From positions 158,225,169 through 158,289,168 of the forward strand of contig NC_080677.1 of assembly GCF_030445035.2 (NCBI RefSeq): a stretch of 64,000 nucleotides of DNA. The letters are read 5' to 3'. The notes beneath the pieces are model-generated. The model searched no databases. It was given only the letters and a program-made list of their open reading frames with translations, and had not been told where the DNA came from. Shown piece after piece: positions 62,520-64,000 of the stretch. Position 1 is the stretch's first letter; each line of letters starts with the position of its first letter. Origin of the DNA: Dasypus novemcinctus. Lineage: Eukaryota; Chordata; Mammalia; Cingulata; Dasypodidae. The position numbers were made by a program, and so were the translations under genes.

Positions 62520-63790
62520 TTACATTTAATTTCATGGAATTCCTTTTTAAAATTAATTTTATTTCATAATTGTGTAAATTGTTTACATAGTTCCAAAAAC
62601 AAATATATAAAAGAAGGTATGTTTAAAGAAGTCTAGCTTCTGTCCCATGTTCCCTACAACCTATTTGCCCCTTTCCCTATAGGTAATTTTTTTAAAAAGT
62701 TATGATTTACCCTTCATTTTTAAAAGAATGTAAACATATATTTTCATATCTCCCCATCTCTTTTTTCTTTTTTTTAAAAAAAGTTTTATTTTTATTTTTT
62801 ATTTCTAACCTCTTCCCCACCCCTGCCCCTCAGTTGTCTGCTCTCTGTGTCCATTCGCTGTATGTTCTTTTGTGACCGCTTGTATTCTTGTCAGCAGTAC
62901 CCGGAATCTGTGTCTCTTTTTGTTGCATCCTCTTGCTGCGTCAGCTCTCCGTGTGTGTGGCGCCATTCCTTGGCAGGCTACACTTTGTTTTCCCCCCGTG
63001 CTGGGCAGCTCTCCTTATGGGGCACACTCCTTGCACGTGGGGCTCCTCTACGCAGGAGACACCCCTGCGTGGCATGGCACTCCTTGGGCACATGTGGCCA
63101 GCTCATCATACAGGTCAGGAGGCCCGGGGTTTGAACCTTGGACCTCCCATGTGGTAGGCAGACTCCCTATCCGTTGGGCCAAATCTGCTTCCCTCCCTCT
63201 TTCTTAATTAAATAGTATCTTTAGTAATGGAATAATAAGTGAAATACTTATGCAGTATTCTGGAGTTTCTGGCATAGTGGTTATAAAGGTATTTCTCAAA
63301 TATTCCTTATTACAACAGTATAGTACTCCACTGGTGATGGCTGTCTGCATTGTTTCTTGTCTTTTGCTACTACAGGTAGTGCTGCAGTGAATAACTTCAT
63401 GCATCTATCTTTTATATTTTTGCTTGCAAATCTTTGAGATAGATTCCTAAAAGTGAGATCACTCAGTCAGAAAGAAAATCCATATGTAATTTAGCTGGGT
63501 ATCGCTAGCAATGTAACAGAGAGTCTTTCCTAACAGCTTTGCAGAGTATCTTATCAGACTTTTGGGTTGAATGGGTAAAAATAGTACCTCATTATAGTTT
63601 GCATATTAACTTCCATTTCAAATGATTAGTTGCATTGCTTTTTCTATGAACTTTGATCTCTACCCTGTTTTTTTCCTATGGGTTCTTGGTCTTTTTCTTC
63701 ATTTTTATTGTATGTATTAGTGATATTTACCCTTTGTGTTATAAGTTGCAGATTTCCCACTCCTCTGCTCCCCCCAATTTATCACTTGTC
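62520..63790 (-). mobile_element. Old L1 remnant, split by a SINE
   Basis: Bases 62520-62759 and 63195-63790 carry diverged - strand L1 wording (GTACTCCACTGGTGATGGC; AGTGAGATCACTCAGTCAGA). Confidence 0.45.
62760..63194 (-). mobile_element. DAS-type SINE
   Basis: T-rich start, full body, ending GTTGGGCCAAATCTGCTTCCC; a 20-25 bp segment before CAGCTCATCATACAGG is missing relative to siblings. Confidence 0.9.
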
Positions 63791-64000
63791 TTTTAACGCT
63801 GCTTCTTTTTGTGAGGGGTTCTCGTTACAGGACTCTGAGTTAGGTACAGGTGTTTGGGAAGAAGGTATAGATAAAGGTTTACAGTTGTTTTGTGGAGATA
63901 GAGGCGTGGTCATAGTGGATAACAAGAATGTTGAATTCCTGGTGGTGATTAAGGTAAACAGGAATATAAAGTGGAGTGGGTTTAGTCCATATCATCGTTA
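63791..64000. other. Intronic DNA to the window end
   Basis: Nothing recognised; no splice acceptor or exon identified. Confidence 0.4.

Overview
This is a piece of mammalian nuclear genome, almost certainly from a xenarthran and most likely an armadillo (Dasypus). The evidence is about 36 copies of a tRNA-Ala-derived SINE of the DAS type, with recognisable A and B boxes, A-rich tails and target-site duplications. There are also L1 pieces, ERVL/MaLR-type LTRs, MIR, L2 and old DNA transposons. No bacterial genes, operons, CRISPR arrays or phage features are present.

The one functional protein-coding feature I can support is the first coding exon of ABI1 (Abl interactor 1, a WAVE-complex subunit) at 8632-8748 on the + strand. 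It sits in a TATA-less CpG island (about 8220-8850) that carries a ZNF143-like and an NRF1-like motif. Bases 1-8220 are upstream intergenic DNA made largely of repeats. Everything from 8749 to 64000 reads as ABI1 intron 1; I did not see exon 2.

Intron 1 starts with a striking 1.6 kb C-rich hexamer-based minisatellite (about 8850-10460), then a second CpG-rich block (10466-10735). The rest is a repeat graveyard with readable layering. The best example is an L1 on the - strand (about 45280-53675). It was broken by an LTR at 47320-48992, which itself holds a chimeric retrocopy, and by a processed pseudogene of PPP2R5C (about 49091-52135). That pseudogene was later hit by a SINE cluster (49955-50551) and by a solo LTR (50895-51543) with a perfect 5-bp duplication. 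Other nested cases are an L1 inside a small DNA transposon (21777-23321), a polyadenylated retrocopy inside a SINE (19537-20247), and an ERVL-type integrase/dUTPase remnant (about 43850-45010).

Limits: all repeat family names come from sequence memory, without a library search. Boundaries are good to a few bases where target-site duplications are given and to tens of bases otherwise. Most of the open reading frames in this window are chance frames through SINEs and L1s.
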